Of a stretch of DNA of 64,000 bases, positions 17,633 through 25,181 are shown one piece after another; positions within the stretch are counted from its first letter, which is position 1; each line of letters begins with the position of its first letter. A program made the position numbers and the translations under genes. The DNA is from Streptomyces antimycoticus (GTDB lineage: Bacteria > Actinomycetota > Actinomycetes > Streptomycetales > Streptomycetaceae), in contig NZ_BJHV01000001.1 in assembly GCF_005405925.1 (NCBI RefSeq), positions 8,060,001 through 8,124,000 on the forward strand, written 5' to 3'. Under the pieces are notes generated by a model. That model had not been told where the DNA came from. It searched no databases and saw nothing but the letters and a program-made list of their open reading frames with translations.

Positions 17633-19483
17633 ATGAGAGCGGACACGGTCGATCTGCGGCGAATCTTCGGCAGGGATATTCGTTACACGGTGCCGCTGTT
17701 CCAGAGGCCGTATGTGTGGAACCGGGACGACAACTGGTCAGCTCTGTGGGAGGACGTCCGCCGCACCGTCGAGGGGGCTGAGCAGGCGGCGCTGACCGGA
17801 GAGGCAGCGGCGCCGCACTTTCTCGGCGCGGTTGTCTTCGACGAGACCCCCTACCCCTCGTCAAGCCTGGAGACGCGGCAGGTCATCGACGGCCAGCAGC
17901 GCCTGACAACACTGCAGTTGTTCCTGTTCGCCGCCCGTTTGTCAGCGGCGGCTCACAACCACGAGCGGTCCGTACGGCTGCTGAGCAAGTTCCTGGAGAA
18001 CGACGACGACCTGTTCGACCGCGCCCAGCACCCCGACCACCTCTACAAAGTCTGGCCAACCAATGCGGACCGTGACGAGTTCCGCACCGTCATGCTCGGC
18101 CAGGGCGGGGCAGGACGGCTCGCTGAAGCCGTCACCTACTTTCAGCAGGAGATCGACGCTTGGCTGGCGGAAGCCTCTGAGCCTCACGAGCGGCTGGGAA
18201 TGCTGGTGCAGGCGCTGCGGGAACAGCTCCGTTTGGTCATCATCGACCTGGAAGAGCACGACGACGCGCAGGTCGTCTTCGAGACGCTGAACAGCCGCGG
18301 TACACCGCTGCAGCGCGCGGACTTGATCAAGAACTTGCTGTTCCGCAACGCCGAACGTGCTGGCGCGGACGTCGACCGGCTCTACAAAACGTACTGGGCG
18401 CCCTTCGATCAGGACGAATGGCGCATGGAACAGACGACCGGCCGCATTACGCGAAGCCGCCTCGACGTGTTCCTGACATACTGGCTCACGATGCGTACCC
18501 AGCTCGAGTTCACCGCCTCCGCCCTGTTCAAGGAATTCGAACGCTGGCTACTCTCGTCCGCCACCCCCACAGAGGACGTCTTTGCCGAGCTGGCCCGATA
18601 CGCCGAGATCTATGATCTCATCGATGGTCATCCGCTGCACGGCGTCGAGGGCCGGTTCTTGTATCGGATGAAGGTCCTTCAGACCTCTACTCCGATGCCG
18701 CTGCTCCTCTTCCTCTACGGCCTGGACGAGTCTGTGTTGCCACTGGAGCGTCGGCGACGGGCGATCCGCTCCATCGACAGCTACCTCGTTCGCCGGGCGA
18801 TGCTCAATCTCAGCACCCGCGACTACAACAACGTATTCCGCGACCTGGTCGCGGCCGCAGCACGGCAGCCCGACCGCGCGGATGAAGCCGTCATCAAGGC
18901 GCTCTCGGCGATGCAGGGTCACCACCGTCACTGGCCCGGCGACTACGAGTTCCGTACCTCGTTGGAACACGATCCCATTTACTCGCGTCTGGTCCGTCGC
19001 AGTGTACGTATCCTCCTGGAAGCGCTGGAGGACGAGCTGCGCACCGACCACACCGAACAGCTCACTGTCCCCGTCGGCGAGCAGGTGGGTTCGAAATTGA
19101 CCATCGAGCATGTCATGCCGCAGAGCTGGCGCGACAACTGGCCGCCTTTGGAGGATGATCCGTCCGAAGGCGCCGACCGCGACGAGCTGGTCCACACGCT
19201 CGGCAACCTGACCCTGGTCACCGCCCGCCTGAACCCTACCCTGGGCAACATGCCCTGGCAGGACAAGCGGGAGTGGCTCAGCAAGCACAGCCTGCTACGC
19301 CTCACCCACGGCACCCTGCTCAGTGCTCCGCCGAACACCGAAATTAGCGGCTGGGCCACCACCTGGGACGAGAACCGGATCCGCGCGCGGGGCGCCTACC
19401 TCGCCTCGCTGGCCCTGGCCATCTGGCCGTACGCCGACCATCTACTCGTCGGCCCGTTGCCCGCCGAGCACGAAGACAAGTGA
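17633..19483 (+). CDS. Fused GmrSD-type (DUF262-DUF1524) type IV restriction-like enzyme
   Basis: 616 residues from the ATG at 17633 with GGGAGGGG upstream. The N-terminal DUF262 (ParB/Srx-like, GmrS) part has VPLFQRPYVW at 20-29, VIDGQQRLTT near 84-93 and VFETLNSRGTPL near 216; the DGQQR element is the NTP-binding/hydrolysis signature. The C-terminal DUF1524 (GmrD, His-Me finger nuclease) part has TIEHVMPQSW near 489-498 and GNLTLVTARLN near 523. Such single-chain GmrSD proteins cut DNA with modified cytosines, for example glucosylated hydroxymethylcytosine in phage genomes; the modification specificity here is unknown. It stands alone between the pPIWI operon and the NLR pair, and has its own 168-bp upstream region. 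Confidence 0.88.
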   Translation: MRADTVDLRRIFGRDIRYTVPLFQRPYVWNRDDNWSALWEDVRRTVEGAEQAALTGEAAAPHFLGAVVFDETPYPSSSLETRQVIDGQQRLTTLQLFLFAARLSAAAHNHERSVRLLSKFLENDDDLFDRAQHPDHLYKVWPTNADRDEFRTVMLGQGGAGRLAEAVTYFQQEIDAWLAEASEPHERLGMLVQALREQLRLVIIDLEEHDDAQVVFETLNSRGTPLQRADLIKNLLFRNAERAGADVDRLYKTYWAPFDQDEWRMEQTTGRITRSRLDVFLTYWLTMRTQLEFTASALFKEFERWLLSSATPTEDVFAELARYAEIYDLIDGHPLHGVEGRFLYRMKVLQTSTPMPLLLFLYGLDESVLPLERRRRAIRSIDSYLVRRAMLNLSTRDYNNVFRDLVAAAARQPDRADEAVIKALSAMQGHHRHWPGDYEFRTSLEHDPIYSRLVRRSVRILLEALEDELRTDHTEQLTVPVGEQVGSKLTIEHVMPQSWRDNWPPLEDDPSEGADRDELVHTLGNLTLVTARLNPTLGNMPWQDKREWLSKHSLLRLTHGTLLSAPPNTEISGWATTWDENRIRARGAYLASLALAIWPYADHLLVGPLPAEHEDK

Positions 19484-19573
19484 CGGATCGTGATCAGCAT
19501 AAGCCCTCTCTGCCAAGGCCGTTGGATACAGTGAAGGGCTCTTACGGACGTAATCAACCCTGAGGAGAAAAGC

Positions 19574-19975
19574 GTGGATCCGTCACTTGTCGATGCGATG
19601 ATGCCGAGTTTGACAGCGGCCGTGACCGCCTACGGAGCGAATGTCTTGGTGCGTGCCGAAGACGCGGCAGCTGTGGAGACCGTGCGTCTGGGGCAACGGC
19701 TACTGGCACGGTTGCGAAGGAACGAGGTCGTGCAGCCCCGTATCGATGTCGCCGTTCAAGATCTGGCGAGCGCCCTCGATGACGAGGATTTCCTCGGCGC
19801 ATTGCGTGCCCAGATAAAGAAGGCTCTCACGGAAGACGCCGACTTGGCATCTGACCTCAAGAACCTTCTGGCTGGGTCACATGTGACGGTTCAGGCTACG
19901 GGAACACGTTCCGTCGCTGTCACGCACAACAACGGAGTCATCTCCACTGGCGACAACGCGACCATCCAGAGGTAG
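19574..19975 (+). CDS. Small helical effector candidate (Bell-like) with C-terminal amyloid-signalling-like motif
   Basis: 133 residues from the GTG at 19574, preceded by GAGGAGAAAAGC. Residues 1-100 are all-helical, starting with a hydrophobic segment (MPSLTAAVTAYGANVL) and ending in an acidic helix typical of the small Streptomyces effectors encoded beside NLRs. The tail, SVAVTHNNGVISTGDNATIQ, closely matches the N-terminus of the next protein (SVFIGDNTGVVSTGNNASIA). Paired G/N-rich motifs of this kind, one at the effector C-terminus and one at the NLR N-terminus, are the hallmark of bacterial amyloid signalling sequences (BASS), where NLR activation templates folding of the effector, which attacks the membrane. 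The gap to the NLR is only 2 bp. The Bell assignment is by pattern, not by search. Confidence 0.7.
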   Translation: MDPSLVDAMMPSLTAAVTAYGANVLVRAEDAAAVETVRLGQRLLARLRRNEVVQPRIDVAVQDLASALDDEDFLGALRAQIKKALTEDADLASDLKNLLAGSHVTVQATGTRSVAVTHNNGVISTGDNATIQR

Positions 19976-19977
19976 GC

Positions 19978-22440
19978 GTGGATCAGGGCTTCGAACGATC
20001 TGTTTTTATCGGGGACAACACCGGGGTCGTGTCCACCGGCAACAATGCCTCGATCGCCCAGTTCACCCTCGCGTCGGGCGCTCCAAAGCCTGTAGTGGCG
20101 GTGCCTGCTCCCCCCGATGTGTTCGGATTTCACAGTGGGGGAAGCCCGGTGTTCCGAGGGCGGATCAACGAGCAGAAACGCTTGAAGGGGATCCTCGATG
20201 GGGCACCCGGCTCGGTCGCTGTGATCACGGGAGGCGGCGGCGTGGGGAAAACGTCGTTGGCTGCTCAGACTGCATCAGAGTATCGGGGTAAGTACAACCC
20301 CATTTGGGAACTCTCGGCCGGAGACGCGACCCAGATCGAGTTCGGCTTGTCCCGGCTGGCCTGTCGCATCGATCCAGGTTTGGCCGATCATCCGAGCGAA
20401 GTCGCTGCGGAGTGGGCGCGAGCTTGGCTCCAGACTCATGACGACTGGCTGCTCGTTCTGGACAACGCATCATCCCCCAGGGAGGTGCGAGCTCTGCTCA
20501 ACCAGTTGCCCCGGGGACGATTCATCGTCACCAGTCAGCAGGCCACAGGGTGGCACCACGTCGGCCCTGCGATGCCACTCGGGGTTCTGGACCCGGACGC
20601 TGCGCTGGACCTACTGGTCACGATCGCCGGAGGGTCAGCCCTGGACAGTGAGGACCTGAGCAGCAGCGCCCTCGTGTGTGAAGAGCTGGGCTATTTGCCA
20701 CTGGCGATCGAGCTTGCGGCAGCGCATATGGCTCAGACCCGACTCACACCGCTTCACTACCTTGAAAACCTGCGTGTCACTCCGCTTGATGCACTCCTCG
20801 ACCATTCGGCTTCTGAGGATGCCGAGCACTCCGTAGCCAAAGTCCTTCAGGGCAACCTGGAGAAAATCAGCGGCCATCCGCTTGCAGAAGAGCTGCTACG
20901 AGTACTGGCATGGTTTGCTCCTGACGAGATCCCATGTTCGCTGCTTTTCCGAATGGATTCGCCGCAAGCTGTGCGCACAGCGGTCGGACTGCTCGCAAGG
21001 TACAGCGTGGTTCGTTGGACCGAAGGCGCCAGCGAGCCGACGTTGCATGTCCACCGCCTCGTGCAGACGCTTGTCATTGCTTGGAATCAGAACTCGCCGG
21101 ATGGAACGTTTGAGTCTTCATTCACCGCTACGAATCTTCTGCGTGAGGCGATGCGCGATGAGTATCCCGAGGAGGGTTTCAAAACGCGACGGCATCGCAG
21201 TTTGATGCCGCATCTCGATTCGCTGGCCTCCAAGATTGACACGGACGACGAAACCCTTGGAGCAGCCGCACTCTATCAGATTGCCGCACACTTTCTATTG
21301 AGTCAGGGTCAGTCGGGTCACGCAAACCACTATGCAGAGCGGTCGCATCAGGTGATGACCCGAATTGGAGGGGGACCTGCGGGCTCCCCCGATATCCAAA
21401 ACTTGCTTGGCCATATACGATATTCCACAGGAAACATGGCGGGAGCTGCTGAGTACTTCAAGCGAGCTCTGGATGAAGCGACTCCGAGTTTCGGCGAAGA
21501 TAATCGAAACGTTTTGACCTATCGGATTAACTATGCACGGGCCATCCTCGCGTGTGGCGACCATGCTGCCGCGATCTCCATGCTCGGTGACGCCGTATCC
21601 AACTGCATGAATATCCTTGGTGGAGATGACCCAATTACCCTCTCCGCGTGCGCCAATCTCGGTCACGCCTATGAGGTCAGCGGTGATATTGCCACAGCGA
21701 TATCGCTGTACAGTCAGGTCCTATTCGATCGGCTGCGCACGCTTGGTTTGGACCACGAAGCAACTGCCGCCTCATTTGCCGTGCTCGGCGGTGTCTATCT
21801 TGCCAACGGCGATCCATCTGGCGCCGCCCCTTATCTAGAACAGGCTCTGGGCGTTAGAGTTCGGGTACTGGGTGATGATCACCTGGATACAGTTATATCG
21901 CGGAACAACCTCGCGGTTGCTCTCTGTGAGGACAGTAAACCTCGCCGCGCCATTCCGCTCTTGGAGCGGGCGATCGATGATGCACCGGGAATCTTCGCCC
22001 CCGATAGCGCCGAGTTGACAAGCATGCAAGAAAGGCTCGGCAGCCTGTACATTTCAACGGGGCAGCCGAATCGTGCCATATCGATGTACAGCCAGCTGCT
22101 GGAAACTCGAATTCAAACCATCGGAGTCGACCATCCCGCGACCCTTGCAATCCAGAACATGTTGGGATTCTCGTACAGGGCAGCTGGTGACCTATCCCGC
22201 GCCATAGTTTTCTACGAACAGGCGCTGATCGGTCGCACCCGGGCCCTTGGACCGGATCATCAAGATACATTCAACTCACGGAATAATCTCGCCTACGCGT
22301 ACAAACTTGCCGGAGATCTAGCTCGCGCGATTCCGCTATACGAGGAGACGCTTGAATTTGCCGCCAGTAAACTGGGGCATAACGATCCAGCTGTCATCAA
22401 CATGCGTAACGATATTCGCTCCCTGAGAGATCAAACGTAG
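19978..22440 (+). CDS. NB-ARC/TPR (NLR-like STAND) defence protein with N-terminal amyloid-like motif
   Basis: 820 residues from the GTG at 19978. Residues 8-30 carry the G/N-rich motif (FIGDNTGVVSTGNNASI) shared with the upstream small protein. The STAND ATPase follows: P-loop GGGGVGKT at 85-92, WLLVLDNASS near 157 (Walker B), RFIVTSQQ near 180, ELGYLPLAIELA near 237 and LHVHRLVQ near 358 (equivalent to the MHD/VHR site). From about 450 to the end lie roughly eight 42-residue TPR units of kinesin-light-chain type (for example TLGLDHEATAASFAVLGGVYLANGD), the likely sensor. The second half is clearly less GC-rich than its neighbours, suggesting recent transfer. Predicted function: recognise a phage component, oligomerise and nucleate the effector. 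Confidence 0.85.
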   Translation: MDQGFERSVFIGDNTGVVSTGNNASIAQFTLASGAPKPVVAVPAPPDVFGFHSGGSPVFRGRINEQKRLKGILDGAPGSVAVITGGGGVGKTSLAAQTASEYRGKYNPIWELSAGDATQIEFGLSRLACRIDPGLADHPSEVAAEWARAWLQTHDDWLLVLDNASSPREVRALLNQLPRGRFIVTSQQATGWHHVGPAMPLGVLDPDAALDLLVTIAGGSALDSEDLSSSALVCEELGYLPLAIELAAAHMAQTRLTPLHYLENLRVTPLDALLDHSASEDAEHSVAKVLQGNLEKISGHPLAEELLRVLAWFAPDEIPCSLLFRMDSPQAVRTAVGLLARYSVVRWTEGASEPTLHVHRLVQTLVIAWNQNSPDGTFESSFTATNLLREAMRDEYPEEGFKTRRHRSLMPHLDSLASKIDTDDETLGAAALYQIAAHFLLSQGQSGHANHYAERSHQVMTRIGGGPAGSPDIQNLLGHIRYSTGNMAGAAEYFKRALDEATPSFGEDNRNVLTYRINYARAILACGDHAAAISMLGDAVSNCMNILGGDDPITLSACANLGHAYEVSGDIATAISLYSQVLFDRLRTLGLDHEATAASFAVLGGVYLANGDPSGAAPYLEQALGVRVRVLGDDHLDTVISRNNLAVALCEDSKPRRAIPLLERAIDDAPGIFAPDSAELTSMQERLGSLYISTGQPNRAISMYSQLLETRIQTIGVDHPATLAIQNMLGFSYRAAGDLSRAIVFYEQALIGRTRALGPDHQDTFNSRNNLAYAYKLAGDLARAIPLYEETLEFAASKLGHNDPAVINMRNDIRSLRDQT

Positions 22441-22797
22441 CGTCGATGGTGAGCGCTTCTGCCCTGAGGGTTCTCCTCGAGCTCCCGGACCGGCTTGCAC
22501 TCTGCATACAGACGGCTGTCCTTGTAACCCTCCGCTGATTGGGATCCTTTCTGCCGGGGACCCTGGTCGCGGGGTAGTAGGTCAGCGTGATCTCCTGGCT
22601 GTGAAGGTGGGCGACTACCTGGGCTGGTGTGGGTGGCGCCGAGTGCCTGCTGATGGAAGTCCGGCCGGGTGGGTTCAGGCGGCTGGCAAGACGGAGGTGC
22701 GGGGCCGGCAGGTGGGGCAGGACATGGTCTTCCCGCAGGTAGGCGTTGGGCAGCGGCCAAGGTCGGATTGCGTGGTGTGGCCGTAGTTGACCCGTGG
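22441..22797 (+). other. Intergenic stretch without recognisable gene
   Basis: About 360 bp downstream of the NLR gene. Short open frames exist on both strands but none has a good ribosome-binding site or a recognisable motif. It is likely spacer or decayed sequence. Confidence 0.5.
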
Positions 22798-22872
22798 CTA
22801 CGCTAGCGCCAGCACCGTCGTGAGGGGCGTGAGCCGTGGGGTATTGGTCCAGATCCCCCCTCGGACACGTAC

Positions 22873-22909
22873 CAATTCCCCACGGTTGTTCGTCGACCGT
22901 GGGGAATTG
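22873..22909. terminator. Strong hairpin, 14-bp perfect stem
   Basis: CAATTCCCCACGGT pairs perfectly with ACCGTGGGGAATTG across a 9-nt loop. It lies about 430 bp after the NLR stop and downstream of the EthD terminator, so it may end transcripts from either side. There is no long T tract, which is usual in Streptomyces. Confidence 0.6.
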
Positions 22910-22982
22910 TCGTTCTTCGAGTCGAGTGAGATCTCGGCGCGCACGGTCGCTTGCGTTGGAGCGTAGGTGAGGCGGAGGCCCC

Positions 22983-23172
22983 AACTGCCGGTAGAGCGTG
23001 CATGTGCCAGCGCATCCGCCCCTCCACGGGACACCAACACCACCGCCTCAGCCGCCTCCACCACACCCGAGGCGTCGTCGCCGATGCGGCCCATATCCAG
23101 CAGAACCGTTCCCCGGTCGCTCTCATCTCCTCGCAGCACACGCTGACCCGGGCCGGCGGCCACCAAACGCAC
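22983..23172 (-). pseudogene. MinD/ParA-like ATPase fragment
   Basis: The frame reads LVAAGPGQRVLRGDESDRGTVLLDMG and VVEAAEAVVLVSRGGADALAHAR. This resembles the middle of MinD-like ATPases of Streptomyces, in which the Walker B strand (VLLDMG) is followed by an EAAD.VVLVSRG strand. No P-loop is present upstream, and downstream the frame runs into unrelated sequence and a hairpin. It is a gene remnant. Confidence 0.4.
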
Positions 23173-23205
23173 CGCCTCCCCACACGCCCGCCACCCGCCG
23201 GTGAA

Positions 23206-23245
23206 GCCACCACACGGACCCCGAACGGCAGGTCCGTGTGGTGGC
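23206..23245 (-). terminator. Terminator hairpin after the EthD gene
   Basis: A perfect 15-bp inverted repeat (GCCACCACACGGACC and its complement) with a 10-nt loop begins 19 bp beyond the EthD stop codon. The position fits a factor-independent terminator for that gene. Confidence 0.7.
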
Positions 23246-23263
23246 CAGGGTCGGATCGGTCCG

Positions 23264-23599
23264 TCAGATGACCTTCTTCTCCTCGGTGACCATGACGGCC
23301 ACCGAGTCGATGTCGATGAAGCGTGCTTCGTCGGGGTTGACCAGCGTCCGGTAGTTGTCGGAGGCGAAGAAGGCGTCGTGGTCCTCCCAGTCCTCGAACC
23401 AGATTTCCGTCAGGCCGTCGTAGGCCCGGGGCGGGTAGTTCTCGGCGGGGACCGGGTGGGACACGGTGTACTTGCGCACGTAGCGCTCCGCCTCCGGGAT
23501 GGAGGTGAACAGCGGCGCGTGCCGTTCCCGATGGTGCTCGACGAAACGCTCGTACGACATTCCCTCGACGCGGTTGATCATGAAGATGAGTTTCAGCAT
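23264..23599 (-). CDS. EthD-domain dimeric alpha/beta-barrel protein
   Basis: 111 residues with the ferredoxin-like EthD layout: MLKLIFMINRVEGMSYERFVEHHRERHAPL at the start and EIWFEDWEDHDAFFAS near the middle. EthD proteins are small dimers acting in degradation or in quinone and polyketide chemistry; the substrate here is unknown. The gene is divergent from a MerR regulator with overlapping control region. There is no Shine-Dalgarno before the ATG, and a MerR-type promoter (19-bp spacer) places the transcription start at about the ATG, so the mRNA is probably leaderless. It is likely regulated by the adjacent MerR protein. Confidence 0.88.
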   Translation of the reverse strand: MLKLIFMINRVEGMSYERFVEHHRERHAPLFTSIPEAERYVRKYTVSHPVPAENYPPRAYDGLTEIWFEDWEDHDAFFASDNYRTLVNPDEARFIDIDSVAVMVTEEKKVI

Positions 23600-23606
23600 G
23601 GAGTTA

Positions 23607-23637
23607 ACCTAAAAGCTCACATCAATGTCAGGGGCAA
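23607..23637 (-). promoter_or_regulatory. MerR-type promoter of the EthD gene with 19-bp spacer
   Basis: Read on the minus strand: TTGCCC (-35, 23632-23637), 19 bp, then TTAGGT (-10, 23607-23612). The spacer contains the small dyad ACATTGATGT and lies inside CTCAC/GTGAG half-sites. A 19-bp spacer is the known hallmark of MerR-activated promoters. The -10 lies 8 bp from the ATG. Confidence 0.6.
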
Positions 23638-23666
23638 GTGAGTCAGCAGCATGGGAGGAGTTCGGC

Positions 23667-24041
23667 ATGCGGATTGGTGAACTGTCCGCCCGGACGGGAG
23701 CCAGCCGCCGGTCGCTGCGCTACTACGAGGAGCAGGGCCTGCTCGTCAGCTCCCGTTCGCCCAGCGGACAGCGCCACTACGAGGACGAGCACGTCCAGCG
23801 GGTGCGTCTGGTGCAGGCGTTCCTGGCGGCGGGCATGTCCAGCGGCACCATCGCCGAGATGGCGCCCTGCCTGTCCGAGCCGAACGAGGACAGGGCGCGG
23901 CAGGCACTGGAGATCATGGGCCGCGAGCGGGCCCGGCTGTCTGAGGCCATCGAGGGCCTCGCCGCCGCCAGGGCCGCGCTGGACCACCTCATCGAGGACA
24001 ACCACGCGTACCTGGCACGGTCGGCGGACGACGATCCGTGA
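23667..24041 (+). CDS. MerR-family transcriptional regulator
   Basis: 124 residues from the ATG at 23667 (GGGAGGAG upstream). The N-terminal winged HTH is classic: MRIGELSARTGASRRSLRYYEEQGLL, followed by a long coiled-coil helix (RQALEIMGRERARLSEAIEGLAAARAALDHLIED) for dimerisation. There is no cysteine cluster at the C-terminus, so it is not a SoxR or metal sensor. It is divergent from the EthD gene, with a MerR-type promoter between them. It probably activates the EthD gene, and possibly itself, in response to a small molecule. Confidence 0.9.
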   Translation: MRIGELSARTGASRRSLRYYEEQGLLVSSRSPSGQRHYEDEHVQRVRLVQAFLAAGMSSGTIAEMAPCLSEPNEDRARQALEIMGRERARLSEAIEGLAAARAALDHLIEDNHAYLARSADDDP

Positions 24042-24057
24042 ACTGGGGACGTTCGGA

Positions 24058-24132
24058 TCAGCGCGCGGACCAGGAGAAGACGCCTGCGACGTGGAGTCCG
24101 GCCAGGTAGATGGTCGCGGTCTTCCGGTTATC
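24058..24132 (-). pseudogene. 3' end of an IS5-type transposase
   Basis: The minus strand reads DNRKTATIYLAGLHVAGVFSWSAR then stop. The (T/A)TIYLAGLH.AG.F.WSAR ending is a familiar C-terminus of Streptomyces IS5-family transposases. Only about 24 codons remain. It abuts a hypothetical gene whose 5' end is missing, so an insertion followed by deletion probably removed both. Confidence 0.55.
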
Positions 24133-24742
24133 ACATCGGCGCCGAGCACATGCTCGCGACCTGCAACGCGCACTATGTGAAGCCGCAGCCCTCGAACCCC
24201 CTCCGAGTGAACGCGGAGACGTGGGCGGCTGGGGCGGCGACATCATCACCCTTTACGGGGAGTGGCGGCGGGACAGCGACAGCTACTCTTCCGGCTACAC
24301 CTACTGCGAGGACAAGTTCGCCAAGATCGGGGTGGACTCGACCTTCGGCTTCAACGACCTTCTCGAAGACGCGGACGGCTATCTGATCTCAGAACGGGTG
24401 CGCGGCGGCCAGGACATCGTCACGGCGGTCCGGAACCACTACCGCGGCAGCGGCGGCCTCACCCGGATCGGCGACTTCCTCACCAAACGGTTCAGCGGGC
24501 TTGCCAGCACCGCCACCGACATGGCCCGGAACATGCTGACGATGAGCGACGACCCCACCATCGCGCTGGGGCGGGCGAAGCTGATCTACGGCATCGCGGG
24601 GTACGACACGCTGCTGCCCGAGATGCTCCCCGCCGACAAGCTCACTGAATTCTGCCGGGGATTCGCCGACTCGCTGCTGGCCAGGGCCGGACAAGAGGGC
24701 CTGAAGAAGGCCACCTACCTCGCCAACCAAAGAAGAACCTGA
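24120..24742 (+). pseudogene. Hypothetical protein gene, 5'-truncated and frameshifted
   Basis: The reading starts in one frame (SSGYHIGAEHMLATCNAHYVKPQPS to NAETW) and continues in another (GGWGGDIITLYGEWRRDSDSYS, YTYCEDKFAKIGVDSTF, then AEDADGY-like text to ANQRRT). Inserting one G in the GGG run at 24223-24225 joins the two parts. The 5' end is missing where an IS5-type remnant begins. The C-terminal half is helical with GFADSLLARAGQEGLKKATYLA. I do not recognise the family. The two genes that follow closely on the same strand (membrane protein, Tat-exported protein) suggest a cell-surface or envelope role for the original operon. Confidence 0.5.
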
Positions 24743-24752
24743 GAGATTCGCA

Positions 24753-25181
24753 ATGATTTTCGCCGGGGCTGCCCTGCTGCTGCTCGTCTTCGTCCTCGTG
24801 AAGTCCGTGCGCCTGCTGAGGGCACGGGCCCTCTCCTGGCGTGATCCACGGGCGTGGTCGGCGGCCGCCGCGGTATGTCTCGGCATCACGTTATTCGTGT
24901 ACATGTTTGGAGCGCTGTCCGGCTTCACACAGACGAGCGAGGTCTGCGCCGTGAAGTCCGGGCACTGATCCGGAAATCGGCCCGACTCGGTCACGGAGAC
25001 CGCGTTCCCCCTGAGCTATGAGTGCCGGTGGAACGACGGCATCACGATCGATCTCGTTCCGGCCTGGGTGAACCCGGTGGTCTTCGTCTTCGCCGCAGGT
25101 TTCGTTCTGTGTTCCGCCAAGGCCGTGCATGCGGCTATCACGTCGAGAACCGTCACGTCGAGAACAGGAGCCAGTTCATGA
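24753..25181 (+). pseudogene. Small membrane protein gene with an in-frame TGA
   Basis: The first 71 codons encode two hydrophobic helices (MIFAGAALLLLVFVLV and AAAVCLGITLFVYMFGAL), ending at a TGA at 24966-24968. The same frame continues without further stops through TAFPLSYECRWNDGITIDLV and a third helix (AWVNPVVFVFAAGFVLC). It then stops in an ATGA overlap with the next gene's start. This neat coupling suggests that the full 142-codon frame was the original gene and the TGA is a nonsense mutation or sequencing error. Function unknown; it may partner the Tat-exported M15-like protein. Confidence 0.6.

Noticed and set aside
1..22440. BREX, Pgl or DISARM system
   Set aside because: The left-edge methyltransferase and the kinase recall PglX/PglW or DrmMI, but no PglZ, BrxC, DrmA, DrmB or DrmC is present in the window.
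24966..24968. Selenocysteine codon
   Set aside because: The TGA is not in a known selenoprotein motif, no SECIS-like hairpin is evident, and the neighbourhood is full of decayed genes.
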